In this document: piece by piece, positions 9,440 through 19,505 of the stretch
Numbering within the stretch: the first letter of the stretch is position 1
Layout: each line of letters starts with the position of its first letter
Assembly: GCA_037127315.1 (NCBI GenBank)
Contig: JBBBDQ010001616.1
Span: 459,501 to 523,500 of the forward strand
Source of the DNA: Ascarosepion bandense
Lineage: Eukaryota; Mollusca; Cephalopoda; Sepiida; Sepiidae
DNA length: 64,000 bases
Direction of reading: 5' to 3'
Notes under the pieces: generated by a model
The model's database searches: none
Seen by the model: the letters and a program-made list of their open reading frames with translations, nothing else
Told to the model about the DNA's origin: nothing
Position numbers and translations under genes: made by a program

Positions 9440-9735
9440 TTATTTTTTTTTTAATCATATCACCACAAGCAAGGCGATAACGCCACTGATGTGCAGGGGG
9501 CTACATAGGAGTGAAAAGATTGGAAAAGAGAAAACCGGAAACCGCATCCTAAACAGGAAACAAGGGATGAGCCTCTTCACCTGTTCAATAGACGTGGGTG
9601 GAGTGTGAACCGGCCGATAGTTTAGTCTATCTACTCCAATTGAAAAAAAAAGTGAGAAGATTGGAAAAGAGAAAACCGGAAACCGCATCCTAAACAGGAA
9701 ACAAGGGATGAGCCTCTTAACCTGTTCAATAGACA
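9440..9735 (-). mobile_element. SINE-X, two copies in tandem
   Basis: Minus-strand copies of a roughly 200-bp short repeat. The conserved blocks are CCCGGTTCACACTCCACCC, GAACAGGTGAAGAGGCTCAT and a 3' tail like GGGTGATATGATTAAAA. The first copy is near complete and the second (9650-9735) is partial. The 3' tail resembles that of the CR1-like LINE in this window. Confidence 0.75.
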
Positions 9736-10160
9736 TGGATAATAATTAAGAGATACAAATATTAATCTTTTAAAACAAACTTTATTTAACTTCGTCTACA
9801 TTCTTGTGTGAGTCTCTCGTGGCTGGCTAAAAATGTCCGCTGGCGGGAGTAGCACGTCTGGCTGGTTTGAAATCTTTTGAGGAACTAAAGAACTGAACTG
9901 CTACTAGTTGTTGGTCAGTAGGGATGGGCCAGAGAGAGAGAAAGCGAGGAAGTGAGAGATGAAGGGATTTCTGGGATAGTAGTTCGTGACCTAGGTGGAA
10001 GCACCTGGAGAAGAGTAAGGAGAAGAAGACAAAGTTAATATGTTTAGGTAGTATTATTTCTGACCTCTAGTAAGGAGGTACTACAACCTACTTTTCTATC
10101 TCCATATCTAGTTTTTGTTATTTATTATTTTGTGCGGTTCCTCAACCGGAATCCACAACA
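9736..10160 (-). mobile_element. LTR-like sequence
   Basis: Read on the minus strand it starts TGTTGTGGATTCC, like the solo LTR at 19634-20074 (TGTTGTGGAGAAA), and has an AATAAA near its far end (plus about 9785). Ends fit the TG..CA rule, but I cannot find a target duplication. Alternatively it is unrelated non-coding DNA. Confidence 0.35.
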
Positions 10161-10294
10161 CTTTCCAACACTTGCTATAAACAATGGAACTGAGTCAGAA
10201 CGTTATAACTTTAAGTCCAAGTAGCCGAGTAGCTTCACTTTAACGTATTTTCCGTTACCATAGCAACAACCCAGATACTTTTGTGATCAATCAT

Positions 10295-10296
<2 letters not shown>

Positions 10297-10343
<47 letters not shown>
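10297..10343. repeat. (TA)n microsatellite
   Basis: TA run just before the left flanking direct repeat of the 139-bp satellite. Confidence 0.95.
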
Positions 10344-10345
<2 letters not shown>

Positions 10346-10346
10346 A

Positions 10347-10435
10347 TGTAAGTATTTTCGATTCAATAAAACAGACAAATACGAACTAATCAAGATAAAA
10401 TAAACGCCTTAACTCAAGAAAGTATAAAGTTCCTA
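10347..10435 (+). repeat. left flanking direct repeat
   Basis: About 86 bp (ATTTTCGATTCAATAAAACA ... AAAGTTCCTATG) recur at 11471-11556 with only a few differences, bracketing the satellite array. These could be short LTRs (a TRIM-like element) or duplicated flanks. Confidence 0.7.
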
Positions 10436-10534
10436 TGCCTAGGAATTTCACTTCTCCCAATTCGTATTTTGACTCGTCACCGTCAAAATAGTGTCGTATA
10501 TGAGCCTATAACCTTTGTTGATAATGTCCGCCAT

Positions 10535-11360
10535 AATTTATGGATAAAGTGTAGCACGTAATCTGTTCAAAGAAACAATGTCAAAGATTGATTATCACTC
10601 CCGAATTAGACACTCTACTGAATCGGATTTGTTCGGTAATACTCGGAAAAATATGGCCGCCTTTTATACACGTAATTTATGAATAAAGCGCAGTACGTAA
10701 TCTGTTCAATGAAACACCGTCAAAGATTGATTATCACTCCCGAATTAGACACTCTACTGAATCGGATTTGTTCGGCAATACTCGGAAAAATATGGCCGCC
10801 TTTTATACACGTAATTTATGGATAAAGTGCAGTACGTAATCTGTTCAATGAAACAACGTCAAAGATTGATTATCACTCCCGAATCAGACACTCTACTGAA
10901 TCGGATTTGATCGGCAATACTCGGAAAAATATGGCCACCTTTTTATACACGTAATTTATGGATAAAGTGCAGTACGTAATCTGTTCAATGAAACAACGTC
11001 AAAGATTATCACTCCCGAATCAGACACTCTACTGAATCGGATTTGTTCGGCAATACTCGGAAAAATATGGCCGCCTTTTATACACGTAATTTATGGATAA
11101 AGTGCAGTACGTAATCTGTTCAATGAAACAACGTCAAAGATTGATGATCACTCCCGAATCAGACACTCTACTGAATCGGATTTGATCGGCAATACTCGGA
11201 AAAATATGGCCACCTTTTTATACACGTAATTTATGGATAAAGTGCAGTACGTAATCTGTTCAATGAAACAACGTCAAAGATTATCACTCCCGAATCAGAC
11301 ACTCTACTGAATCGGATTTGTTCGGTAATACTCGGAATAATATGGCCGCCTTTTATACAA
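10535..11360 (+). repeat. 139-bp tandem satellite, 6 units
   Basis: Units start (AATTTATG) at 10535, 10674, 10813, 10953, 11088 and 11228. Units 3 and 5 share GATCGG and GGCCACC; units 4 and 6 share a short deletion (CAAAGATTATCACTCC) and TTGTTCGG. The array thus has a two-unit higher-order repeat. There is no ORF. Confidence 0.9.
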
Positions 11361-11470
11361 ATCGCATTGAATATTTTGAATTTCCTGATTGGTTAAGCCT
11401 TCTATTGGTGAATTATAAAGTGGGTTGACCCATGGGGGTCTGCACAGTATACAACACTTTTGTGATCAGA

Positions 11471-11556
11471 CATATTTTCGATTCAATAAAACAGACAAAT
11501 ACGAAATAGTCAAGACAAAATAAACGCCTTAACTCAAGAAAGTATAAAGTTCCTAT
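11471..11556 (+). repeat. right flanking direct repeat
   Basis: Partner of 10347-10435, about 1.1 kb downstream in the same orientation. Confidence 0.7.
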
Positions 11557-12096
11557 GTCGAAAGCAGAAGTAGAAATCTGAGTCTATTTAACTGTTGTTT
11601 GTCGTTCTATTATTTCAGTTTCAGAACAATTGAAACCGTGATCATTATTTGAAACTTCATCTTGACACTAGTAGAGACAAAATATTGTCGGCTTTTGTTG
11701 TTTGTTTTACTCTTATTTTTCCTAGAAAACGATCAGGGACAATCGAATGTCTCCTCTGGTTTCTGTTATTAAATTCCTTAATTTTTTTTAAAACTTGTCA
11801 AAAAGAGTGAAGACATTTTATTTGAAACCAGGAAGAAGTTGACTGAAATGCTTTCGCTTCTTTAGCACGTTTTAAATCTACTTTATATAATAATGGCGGT
11901 CAACACGTTGTCGAGTATGACCATGATAAAATGTAATTTTTAGCAGTCAATTTTGATATCTAGCAATGACTGTGCATAACATCTTTATGCAGAAAGACCT
12001 ATCACTTAGTCAATGCCACTCTCTGTGCAAGAACAGGATTTACCCAAAAGGTACTGGTTGTTTGCTTTCCCTACATGCATAAAAACAACAGAAAAG

Positions 12097-12127
<31 letters not shown>

Positions 12128-12189
12128 GCCTTTAAGGTTTCCTTGCCCGATTGACTCAGTCAAATAAAAATTTAATTGGGAAATTAAAG
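11557..12189. other. no gene recognised
   Basis: Unique-looking AT-rich DNA with a (TA)n run at 12101-12127. No coding frame, tRNA or repeat match is seen. Confidence 0.5.
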
Positions 12190-12665
12190 TTTATATTGCT
12201 TTATTCGCCCACGGATTAAAAATCTCGCAATCAAACGTGTCCCTTCAAATATAGAGAAATGAAACCTGATTCCTTTTACAACTCAAAAGTATGCCATTGT
12301 AGATTCACAAGTTACTTAGAATGACTTACAATGACATTATTGAACTCTTTGGTCTTATGCATGGTGGCTAATTTATAATTAACGCTTCCAGAGTTTTTTT
12401 ATTTTTTTAATCATATCACCCCGAGCAAGGCGGTAACGCCACTGATGTGCAGGGGGCTAGATAGGAGTGAAAGGATTAGAAAAGAGAAAATCGGAAACCG
12501 CATTCTAAACAGGAAACAAGGGATGAGCCTCTTCACCTGTTCAATAGACGTGGGTGGAGTGTGAACCAGGCGATAGTTTAGTGGAGCCAAAATGTCTCAT
12601 AGATTTTTAGAAACGCATCTGGAAAATTTATTATCCTTGACGCAACATCTATATTTTCTCCCCGC
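12190..12665 (-). repeat. unnamed interspersed repeat, occupied copy
   Basis: Reverse-complement relative of 5930-6345, including the TYNDIIELFG-like segment. It is split at the GGCTCCAC/TCTGG junction by a SINE-X insertion (12393-12583). Confidence 0.65.
12393..12583 (-). mobile_element. SINE-X insertion
   Basis: A single minus-strand SINE-X, about 16 nt short at its 5' end compared with the 52480-52675 copy. The flanks match an uninterrupted site at 6060, which defines the insertion edges within a few bases. Confidence 0.8.
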
Positions 12666-13300
12666 TCACGAAAAGTAAAAAGGAACATTTAAAAGAAAGA
12701 AATGACAAAATTTTAATTTTTTGGGAAGTAAATGCGAATTAGCGTTTTATCAGTTTTTTGTATAAAGTTGTATGTTTAATCTTAATTTTAAGTTTAGAGG
12801 GTCGGTTTTTTCTTTTAATTTTTTTTCCTTTTTTCTTCTTTTTTCCTCCTTTTTTCCTTTTCTCCTTTTTATCTTCTTTTTTCTATACATTATCGTTTGG
12901 AATCTTATTTATTTCTTTTAATTTTTTATATATTTTATTTATTTAGATATTTTTGCGGGCATTAGATCTTATTTTAAGGATTTATTACATTAATGTTTCT
13001 GTAACATTTTTTATCTTTTATAATAATAAAAATATTTATTCAAATTCCCAGTATTTTGGGGGGGGGGTGATTTTAGGGTTAGATCTTACGTGCGCTTACA
13101 GTTTATTTTTGTGTATGATATAATTATTCTGAAGTAGTATATTTAATCTTGATTTTGAATGTATGAATTTTGATTCTTTTTCAAGTTTGTGAGCCATTTA
13201 TTTAATTTTGATTTTTCTAGTACGGAATATTTTTGTATTTAAGTAAGGTTATTGTGTTAAGTAAGGTTATTGGTGCAGGCTTTAGTGATAGGCCTTCCTT
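12666..13300. other. T-rich stretch, PLE 3' flank
   Basis: T-rich low-complexity sequence downstream of a minus-strand PLE C-terminal relic. Parts may be its 3' UTR. I see no gene. Confidence 0.4.
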
Positions 13301-13307
13301 TAAGGAT

Positions 13308-14098
13308 TTATTGGATCGATTTTTTTCTATAGCATTTTTTATCTTTTATAAAGAGGATATCGTTCGAACTCTTTGTATTTCTTAGCATGATTTGTAGGGT
13401 TAAGTCCCTAATGTGCTTGCAGTTTACTGTAGTTTCGTATCTCTGATTTAAGAGCTTGTTACTATTGATATATTTAAGGATCTCTATTTTTTCTTGAAGG
13501 CAAAGAAAGCATGGTTCTTTTATAGATTTTGCTGTTCTTGCTTTTTTGAGAATTTTCCATTTGACCTTAGGTGTTTTATTTTCGTTTTTTAATTTCCAAA
13601 AGTGTTTGGAGAGAGATGTCATGTTTTGTTTTTCTTTGTTATTAAAGGATGAGAGGTGATTGTAAAAGCGCTTTTTAAATACGTTCATAGTATCGTGGAG
13701 GATGTGAATTCAATAAGAACATTAGAATTTTCTAAGGATGAAATCGAACACATATATATCAGAGATTTCGTCAGACATTTATTGGCCATGGGGCATTGGT
13801 TGGGGTTTCTACAGTTACAGAGATTGCTGTCATGGAACGGACTTGTGTTAGTGTTGGATTTATTTTTGCTGTGTATTTTCAATATTTTTGTGTTATGCAT
13901 TTTGATTATTTTTTCTAGATTATTAGAACAGCTATAGCTTAATTTTATGATATTTTTATTAAAGATTTTGCTTAGCGGGTTATTTTTGGGAAAGTGCTTC
14001 TCTATTAATTTAAGAAATTTATGTCCCAGCTTGAAATTAACTGATTGGTTGAATGGAGGGTTATACCATATTGGAATTTCTGCACACAAACAACACAT
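13308..14098 (-). pseudogene. Penelope-like element, linker and GIY-YIG C-terminus
   Basis: Two minus-strand frames joined by a frameshift near 13686. The upstream one has IWYNPPFNQ, LGHKFLKLIEKHFPKNNPLSK, KLSYSCSNNLEKII and the Cys motif CNCRNPNQCP..KCLTK. The downstream one has FKKRFYNHLSSFNNKE, TSLSKHFWKLK and PCFLCLQEK, the GIY-YIG endonuclease C-terminal half seen in PLEs. The first GIY-YIG strands appear lost at the frameshift. The endonuclease nicks the target for reverse transcription. The RT part lies at 15420-16777, separated by insertions, so the element is dead. Confidence 0.9.
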
Positions 14099-14430
14099 TT
14101 GGAATGGGATCAGACATATATATCAACAGGATGAAGATTTCACAATAGGCTCGCCATTATCACCATCATTGGCTAACATACACATGTAATACTTCGAAGA
14201 GATAGCATTAAAATCCAAATCACTAAAGCCAACTTTCTGGCTGAGATTAATAGATGACCCCTTCATACTCTGGCCACACCAGTATAAGATCTAGCTACTC
14301 ATGGAGGATGTGAATTCAATTGATACAATTTACAATGAAGAAAGAAAAGAAACTAGCATTCCTGAATGTACCAATATCTCAAACAGAGCATGGGTCCAAG
14401 ACATCCAAATACTGCAATCATACAGTTGTA
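14063..14430 (+). pseudogene. second PLE reverse transcriptase fragment (Penelope clade-like)
   Basis: The plus-strand frame contains GSPLSPSLANIHM, the PLE RT motif B region, then YFEEIALKS and a motif C relic LIDDPFILWP (YVDD in active enzymes; Y and V are changed). A segment resembling LNSIDTI..EER follows. Stop codons occur after the first motif. It differs in subfamily from the minus-strand PLE it interrupts. It is a short internal RT palm fragment with no nuclease. Confidence 0.8.
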
Positions 14431-14439
14431 ATATAACAA

Positions 14440-14872
14440 TCTGGCCCCCCCCCCCCCGAGGAAGGCTGATGCAAGCGAGGGTGTTTCCGGTCGTTGAAAG
14501 GAACGGATGTCGTTTTGACCTTATTTCCGGCAGCAGCGGAAATAACTACAGAGGCAAACAGAACAGGTGTCTCTGAGAATTACGTGGGCGTGCGTGGGCG
14601 AGGCAAAACCGGAAGAAAAAGTCCCGGTTCTGGAAGATTATATAAAGACCTCGTCACACGGATTCGCCAGTAGGAGTAGAGGAGCGACAGAGATCGGCCG
14701 GTGAAGAGAGACCACAACAGATAAGACTACACTCCCGTCAACCCAGTAGAAGCGCGCTCTCTCAATTATCTGTTCCCTATTCTACACGGTCCATCGTCAT
14801 TAATAAAAATATAACTTCATATTTTTATATATATGCGTGTTTGTTGTTTGTCGATATACAACACAGTGACCA
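14440..14872 (+). mobile_element. LTR-like promoter module
   Basis: Comparatively GC-rich with a TATA-like TTATATAAAG (14638-14647), a downstream AATAAA (14802-14807) and an end at ATACAACA. This is the order of U3, R and U5 in an LTR. It starts near a 13-base C run (14446-14458). No second LTR or gag is adjacent, so it would be solo or truncated. Confidence 0.35.
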
Positions 14873-15046
14873 GACAATACCTCAATTTCAACTCCTACCA
14901 CTCATACAATGTAAACGTTCGGTTATAGTGAGAAAGTTTAGATTTTGATGATTTTTTTTATTATTATTATTTTAGAAAACTGAAGAGGTCTTCTAGTTTT
15001 GTATTCAAAAATGTGTTGGTGTTAATAATTTTGCAGTAGTCATAGT

Positions 15047-15105
15047 ACCTCTGAGCTCCACTCAGCCAGAATATTATACGGATATATTATTTCCAGCATG
15101 GCTTC
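15047..15105 (+). mobile_element. LTR fragment
   Basis: Matches part of 9076-9425 (CTCTGAGCTCCACTCAGC, then TTATTTC). It is again followed directly by SINE-X. Confidence 0.4.
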
Positions 15106-15136
15106 ACTTTTTTTTCTTTTTCTTTTTATCTTTTTT

Positions 15137-15350
15137 TTTTTTTTAATTGGAGTAGATAGACTAAACTATCGCCCGGTTCACACTCCATCCACGTCTATTG
15201 AACAGGCTAAGAGGCTCACCCCTTGTTCCCTGTTTAGGATGTGGTTTCCGGTTTTCTCTTTTCCAATCTTTTTACTAATACTTAGCCCCCTGCCCATCAG
15301 TGGCGTTACCGCCTTGCTCGGGGTGATACGATTAAAAATAAATTTCTGCT
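15137..15350 (+). mobile_element. SINE-X
   Basis: Near complete plus-strand copy from ATTGGAGTAGATAGAC to the 3' tail GGGGTGATACGATTAAAAA. Confidence 0.8.
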
Positions 15351-15419
15351 TTTTGGACTTTTGAATTTTTCCACAAAACTGATTTTTGATGATTTATACC
15401 CGCTTTCATTAAGGATTCT

Positions 15420-16777
15420 ATTATAAATTACCTTGTGCTTATCAAATATCTCTTTGTTGGGTGAGTGTGTGTTAATGCGACGTTCAACTGATGATGGGAT
15501 GTGTTTAACAATGGATGGTGGGATTTGGGGTTTATATATATTGGGTTAGCGTTGTTTTTCATGTAAGGTTGGAAAGTGTTCGATACTAGGTCTAATGTTA
15601 TGTCTAGGAAGTCTACTTGCTTGATATTGTGGTTAATTACTACGTTAAGGCCAAAGGATTTAAAGACTCTATGGATTAATTTTCTGGTTCTCCAGTAGAT
15701 TTATCAATTATCATCAGTCCGTCGTCCCTATACAGTCCTATCCTGCTCGTTTCTATTTCCTTATGTGCAGTTAAGTTGTACAGTAAGAATAATCCGGTTA
15801 GATCCGAAGCTTCTGCTGAATCCAGTGCACCCATGGATAAATAAAAGTTCTCCTTTGAGTTCTTAGTCCACTGTTCGTTGTTATGGATTATAACTGATTT
15901 CCTGCAGCTCCAGATAATTCTGATCTCATCCTCTGTAATGTCCGAGTAGAACTCAGCGAACTCTAGGGCGAGGCTGAATAGGTTCTCCGAAATTGATGGG
16001 TAGAAGTCTACAATGTCAAATTGCAAAAAAGTGGCTTTATTTTTTCCTCCAATTTTTTCAAACCACTCGATTACGTCTCCCGTACCTGTCCACTGCGTGA
16101 GTTTAATTTTGTTTTTTATCTGTTTGTTGACTCTTTCCAATATTGTTTTACTTATCCTACCTATTTCAGATTTGGTAGGGTTTATTATCCTTGTGGGTAA
16201 TTCGCTGTAAAAATCAGGTTTGTAGTCCTTCAACAGTAAATATGCTTCTTTCGTTGATATTTTGGAGACTTGGTCACTTATTTTTAATTTGTCTGTAATT
16301 AATTTATCTTCCTGGTTTATTCTGCCTATGTGGTTTTTATGTTCTTTGTCTATTTTTCTGTATTTTTTGGTTAGGTTTTTTTTTAATAAGATACTTGTAT
16401 TCATTCGGGTCCATCTTATAGAAGTTCGATGTTTTGTCTGATTTAACAAATATTTTATCAGATTTGTGTATGTTGTTGACAATTGTGTCTAAGTGTTTCT
16501 GGAATTTATTTTTGTATTTGTGGAAAGTTATTTTGTTTATGGTTTCGAACAAGTCATTTTCGAAGTTGAGAAGTTTTTCTGTGAGAGGAGCTGTTCGTAG
16601 GTTTTTAAATCCGAATGTGTTAATATTTGTATTTCCATGTCCTTTAGTGAAAAAGTGCGCTTTCCATCTCATTCTTCTTACCAGGTCCTCCGTTTTTAGG
16701 ACCAGTTTCTGAAAGTATTCCTGTTTGCTCGGGATAGGAATATTTTTCAGCGAAATGTCGAAATGTATTTTATCCAT
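15420..16777 (-). pseudogene. Penelope-like element reverse transcriptase
   Basis: Minus strand, with a start codon at 16777. Frame 1 (146 codons) covers the PLE N-terminal region: EYFQKLVLKTEDLVRRMRWK, FENDLFETIN and KSDKTSNFYKM. A frameshift near 16400-16480 leads into a 268-codon frame with LLKDYKPDFYSELPTRIINP, motif A LQFDIVDFYPSISE and motif C YRDDGL, which keeps the catalytic aspartates. A stop follows at 15676; homology continues to about 15420 (VDFLDITLDL). The Cys-linker and GIY-YIG parts lie at 13308-14098. An active PLE of this type is one long ORF, so this copy is a pseudogene with a well preserved palm domain. Confidence 0.92.
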
Positions 16778-16888
16778 GTTCGATTTTTTATCTTAATATA
16801 TATACTTAAAACAGATAAATATAAAATTAGAAATTTCGGCGTTTTTCGTTTGTGCGCATGTGCAACCCCATTCAACCTAAATAAACTC

Positions 16889-16924
16889 AGTCTGATGAAG
16901 TCTTTAAAGACGAAACGCATCACT
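16889..16924 (+). ncRNA. minimal hammerhead ribozyme-like motif
   Basis: Core CUGAUGA (16892-16898), stem II GUCUU/AAGAC, GAAA (16912-16915), then CGCAUC and stem I AGU/ACU (3 bp). Stem III would be CG/CG in a CGCGUC consensus; here one G is A. Such short stem III hammerheads are known in PLEs and are thought to act as dimers. It lies about 110 bp upstream of the PLE start codon but on the opposite strand. Confidence 0.55.
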
Positions 16925-16925
16925 T

Positions 16926-17243
16926 AAAAAAAAAAAGATGTATTTCATAGTATTTTTAGTATTTACTGCCATATGAAAATAGAAAAGTTCCTTTGTTATT
17001 ATTACCTTGAAAAATTTTACAAGTTTAGAAAGCAAAGATGAACTCGTCTGAATCATTCTAAACTTTCTTCACACTGTCATTGTTGAAAGTGCAATATAGG
17101 TAATTATTAAATATTTATAAATTCATTGGATACACATGTTATTGTTCAGTATTAACTAAAGAACCATTCTATTTTCATTTACTATTATTCATTTGGCAAT
17201 AAATACTAAACATAGTCTGAAATACATCATTTTTTTAAACGAT
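16926..17243. mobile_element. MITE relic related to 3343-3728
   Basis: Shares GTATTTATTGCC-, AGAACCATTCTATTTTCATT- and TAGGTAATTATTAAATATT-type blocks in inverted order. Terminal repeats are not recognisable; poly-A and (TA)n flank it. Confidence 0.6.
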
Positions 17244-17249
17244 ATAGCC

Positions 17250-17250
<1 letters not shown>

Positions 17251-17298
<48 letters not shown>
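17251..17298. repeat. (TA)n microsatellite
   Basis: TA run flanked by GCCGTATA and TACACGGC, so the tract sits inside a short inverted repeat. Confidence 0.95.
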
Positions 17299-17301
<3 letters not shown>

Positions 17302-17307
17302 GGCTAT

Positions 17308-17385
17308 TTCGTGTTGAATGCACCGGTTCCCGTCCGATCACCGAAGTTAAGCAACATCGAGCCTGGTCAGTATTTAAATGTTTTT
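17308..17385 (+). pseudogene. 5S rRNA-derived relic
   Basis: Plus-strand match to the 5S 5' half and internal promoter: GTTGAATGCACCGGTTCCCG, CCGATCACCGAAGTTAAGC, then GAGCCTGGTCAGTA. The 3' 40 nt and the 5' end are missing. It is too short for a functional 5S gene. Confidence 0.8.
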
Positions 17386-17411
17386 AGTCAGCGATTCACT
17401 CTATGTTTACG

Positions 17412-17500
17412 TATATACCCTTCATTTGTAGATGAGTTATTACGCGAAGTAAGTTTCTATCATGAGTGGTGTCTTCAGGTGGTTTGCAATATTACAAATG
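17412..17500 (-). repeat. fold-back family half copy
   Basis: Matches one arm of 53433-53650 (GAGTTATTACGCGAAGTAAG ... GTGTCTTCAGGTGGTTTGC). On the minus strand the CUGAAGA hammerhead core and GAAA are recognisable. Confidence 0.55.
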
Positions 17501-17533
17501 CTAGCTCCTCCTAAAACGAAGTTAGGGATGGGC

Positions 17534-17882
17534 TGTTGGGGAGTCACCCCTATTTACACACTCTATGGACTCTTCCATGGTATAGAAATAATCCTGCCTA
17601 CAGAGAACGGGGGTAGTGCTGTGTTGTAGAGGCAGATGAGTGAGTTGAGTTGGATTGAGTTGTTAATCGGAGCACTTGAACCGCTGCTCGTTGGTCAGCA
17701 AAAAATATAGGCTTATTACCGGACTTACTTCTTTGTATATATTTGACTTCCATTAACCAGTATTCCTGAATCTACTAACCTTGTAAAGGATATATATCTT
17801 ATTCATACACTTACCTTTTTCCTCTCATATCTTTTTGTGTTATTATTAGATTGTGTGATTTTCTAATCAAGGAAGCACAACA
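17534..17882 (+). mobile_element. 5' LTR of a retrotransposon
   Basis: The 349-bp sequence starts TGTTGGGGAGTC and ends GCACAACA, giving TGTTG/CAACA inverted ends. It is directly followed by a PBS-like ATTTGGCGACGAAG and a gag-like region in the same orientation. It resembles 9076-9425. No 3' LTR is found downstream. Confidence 0.6.
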
Positions 17883-18080
17883 ATTTGGCGACGAAGATTC
17901 GAAAAAGTTCACGCGGAGGAAAAAATACGTTCTCAAGTCAGTCGCCAAACAATAATTTGGCGACGAAGAGTCGAACAAGTCACGCGGAGGAAAATACGTG
18001 TTTTACGTCAGTCGCCACAACAATTTGGCGACGAAGTATTCGTACAAGTTCACGCGGAGAAAAAATATAGTCTCGCCAAA
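17882..18080 (+). repeat. tandem hairpin leader between LTR and gag
   Basis: Three roughly 70-bp units start AATTTGGCGACGAAG at 17882, 17954 and 18022. Each carries TTTGGCGAC near its start and GTCGCCAAA or GTCGCCACA near its end, so each could form a hairpin. The primer-binding-like motif is therefore triplicated. Confidence 0.65.
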
Positions 18081-18333
18081 CAACAATTTAACAAGTGCAC
18101 ACGAGAAAAAAAAATACGTTGCCACATCAGTCGTAAAAAGCAAACTGATGACAAAAAAGAAGACCAAGGAAAAAAATTAGCGTCGAGGACCTCAAAAATC
18201 ACATCAGAGGAGTCGACCACATCAAATTGGCGAAACAGATTTGCGTACAAGTTGCACAACAAAATCGTGACGAATTTTTTCTCCCCCACCTCGAATCATT
18301 TTAACAAAGTGTGCTAAATATTAATTCAAACAA

Positions 18334-19165
18334 AATGGAAGATTTTCAAAAGGGAATACTCGAAATAATACAAATCAAATGGGGATGCAAAACCATAACA
18401 AAGAAAGACAAACAGAAATGCAAAAAAGACAATTGGAAATGCAAAAGCAAAATGAAGAAAGACAAGCAGAAATTCGAAAAACACAAATGGAGATACAAAA
18501 GCAAATTGAAGAAAGGCAAAAGGCAAACGAGGAAAGACAAACATAACTACAAGAACTGTTATTAAAATTAACAAGCCCAGCCCTGGATAGGAACACGGAG
18601 GAGGAGACATTTTCACAAGATGCGGTGTGGAACGTGATTGAAATTTTTAAATACTTAGTGGAGGAAGACAAAAATTTCGGAGAGTATTACAGGCGATTCG
18701 AGGATATTTTTAATATCGACTGTCAGCACTGGAGTGAGAAAAAAATTAAGACTTCTACTCAGGTAATTAGGCACAGACGAACACACTATGTTCGTAGACT
18801 ATATTCTCCCGAATAAAACGAATGATCTAACGTTCGAAGAGACGGTGACAGGTCTCACAGAGCTATTTAGTCCCAAAATCTCGTTGTTTCATAAAAGGTG
18901 GAAATACCTTAATCTCAGAAAAGACGAAAACGAGGACTACTCTACATTTGCAGCTATCGTCAATAAAACATTGCGACGATTTTAAATTGTCGGAACTTAC
19001 CCCATACAATTTCAAGTGTCTCATATTTGTCCAAGGACTAGTTGCTGCTAAAGACAGCGAAATGAGGCAATACATGCTGACCAAACTACAAAATGAGCCA
19101 GGTCTAAAATTACAAAAATTGGTAGAGGATTGTCTTCTCACCGGATCTATTCAACCTGTATAGCA
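18334..19165 (+). pseudogene. LTR-retrotransposon gag-like relic
   Basis: The plus strand encodes an N-terminal Lys/Glu/Gln-rich coiled coil (18334-18545), then in other frames segments such as GEYYRRFEDIF (18678 on), FEETVTGLTELFSPKISLFHK (18830 on), DEDYSTFA-like and CLIFVQGLVAAKDSEMRQYML (19017 on). The last two resemble Ty3/gypsy-type gag of invertebrates. At least three frameshifts or stops break it. No zinc knuckle, protease or RT follows. The 5' LTR and leader lie just upstream in the same orientation. Confidence 0.7.
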
Positions 19166-19480
19166 ATGCAATTCTGCGAGATCTAGAAGTCTTATCAGGA
19201 TTTGTCATTGGCGGCCACATTCTGAAAAATATTCTGAAAAATATAAGTATGACACCTAGCCCCCGGATGACTCGCTGACCCTGTTGTGAGGATGATGATC
19301 GGAACCTGAGTCAGGGTTGATGTGTCGAAATGGCACCATTTATGACGACGCTCTCGGGTTGCTAATTGTGACGATGGCCTCGTCACTGTAGTTGGTCTCC
19401 AAGACGTCTATTATAACGGTGAACTTTCCTGCCTACGCTGTGTTTTTTTTTTTGACTCAGGAAAGATACGTTGAAACCCG
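19166..19480. other. no gene recognised
   Basis: Sequence between the gag relic and the RTE relic. A small direct repeat (ATTCTGAAAAATAT) occurs at about 19218-19242. Confidence 0.5.
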
Positions 19481-19505
19481 GTAGCCGTTTCTCTAGTACC
19501 TCAAA

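Noticed and set aside
10535..11360. CRISPR-like array
   Set aside because: The repeats are contiguous 139-bp units without unique spacers, in a eukaryotic context.
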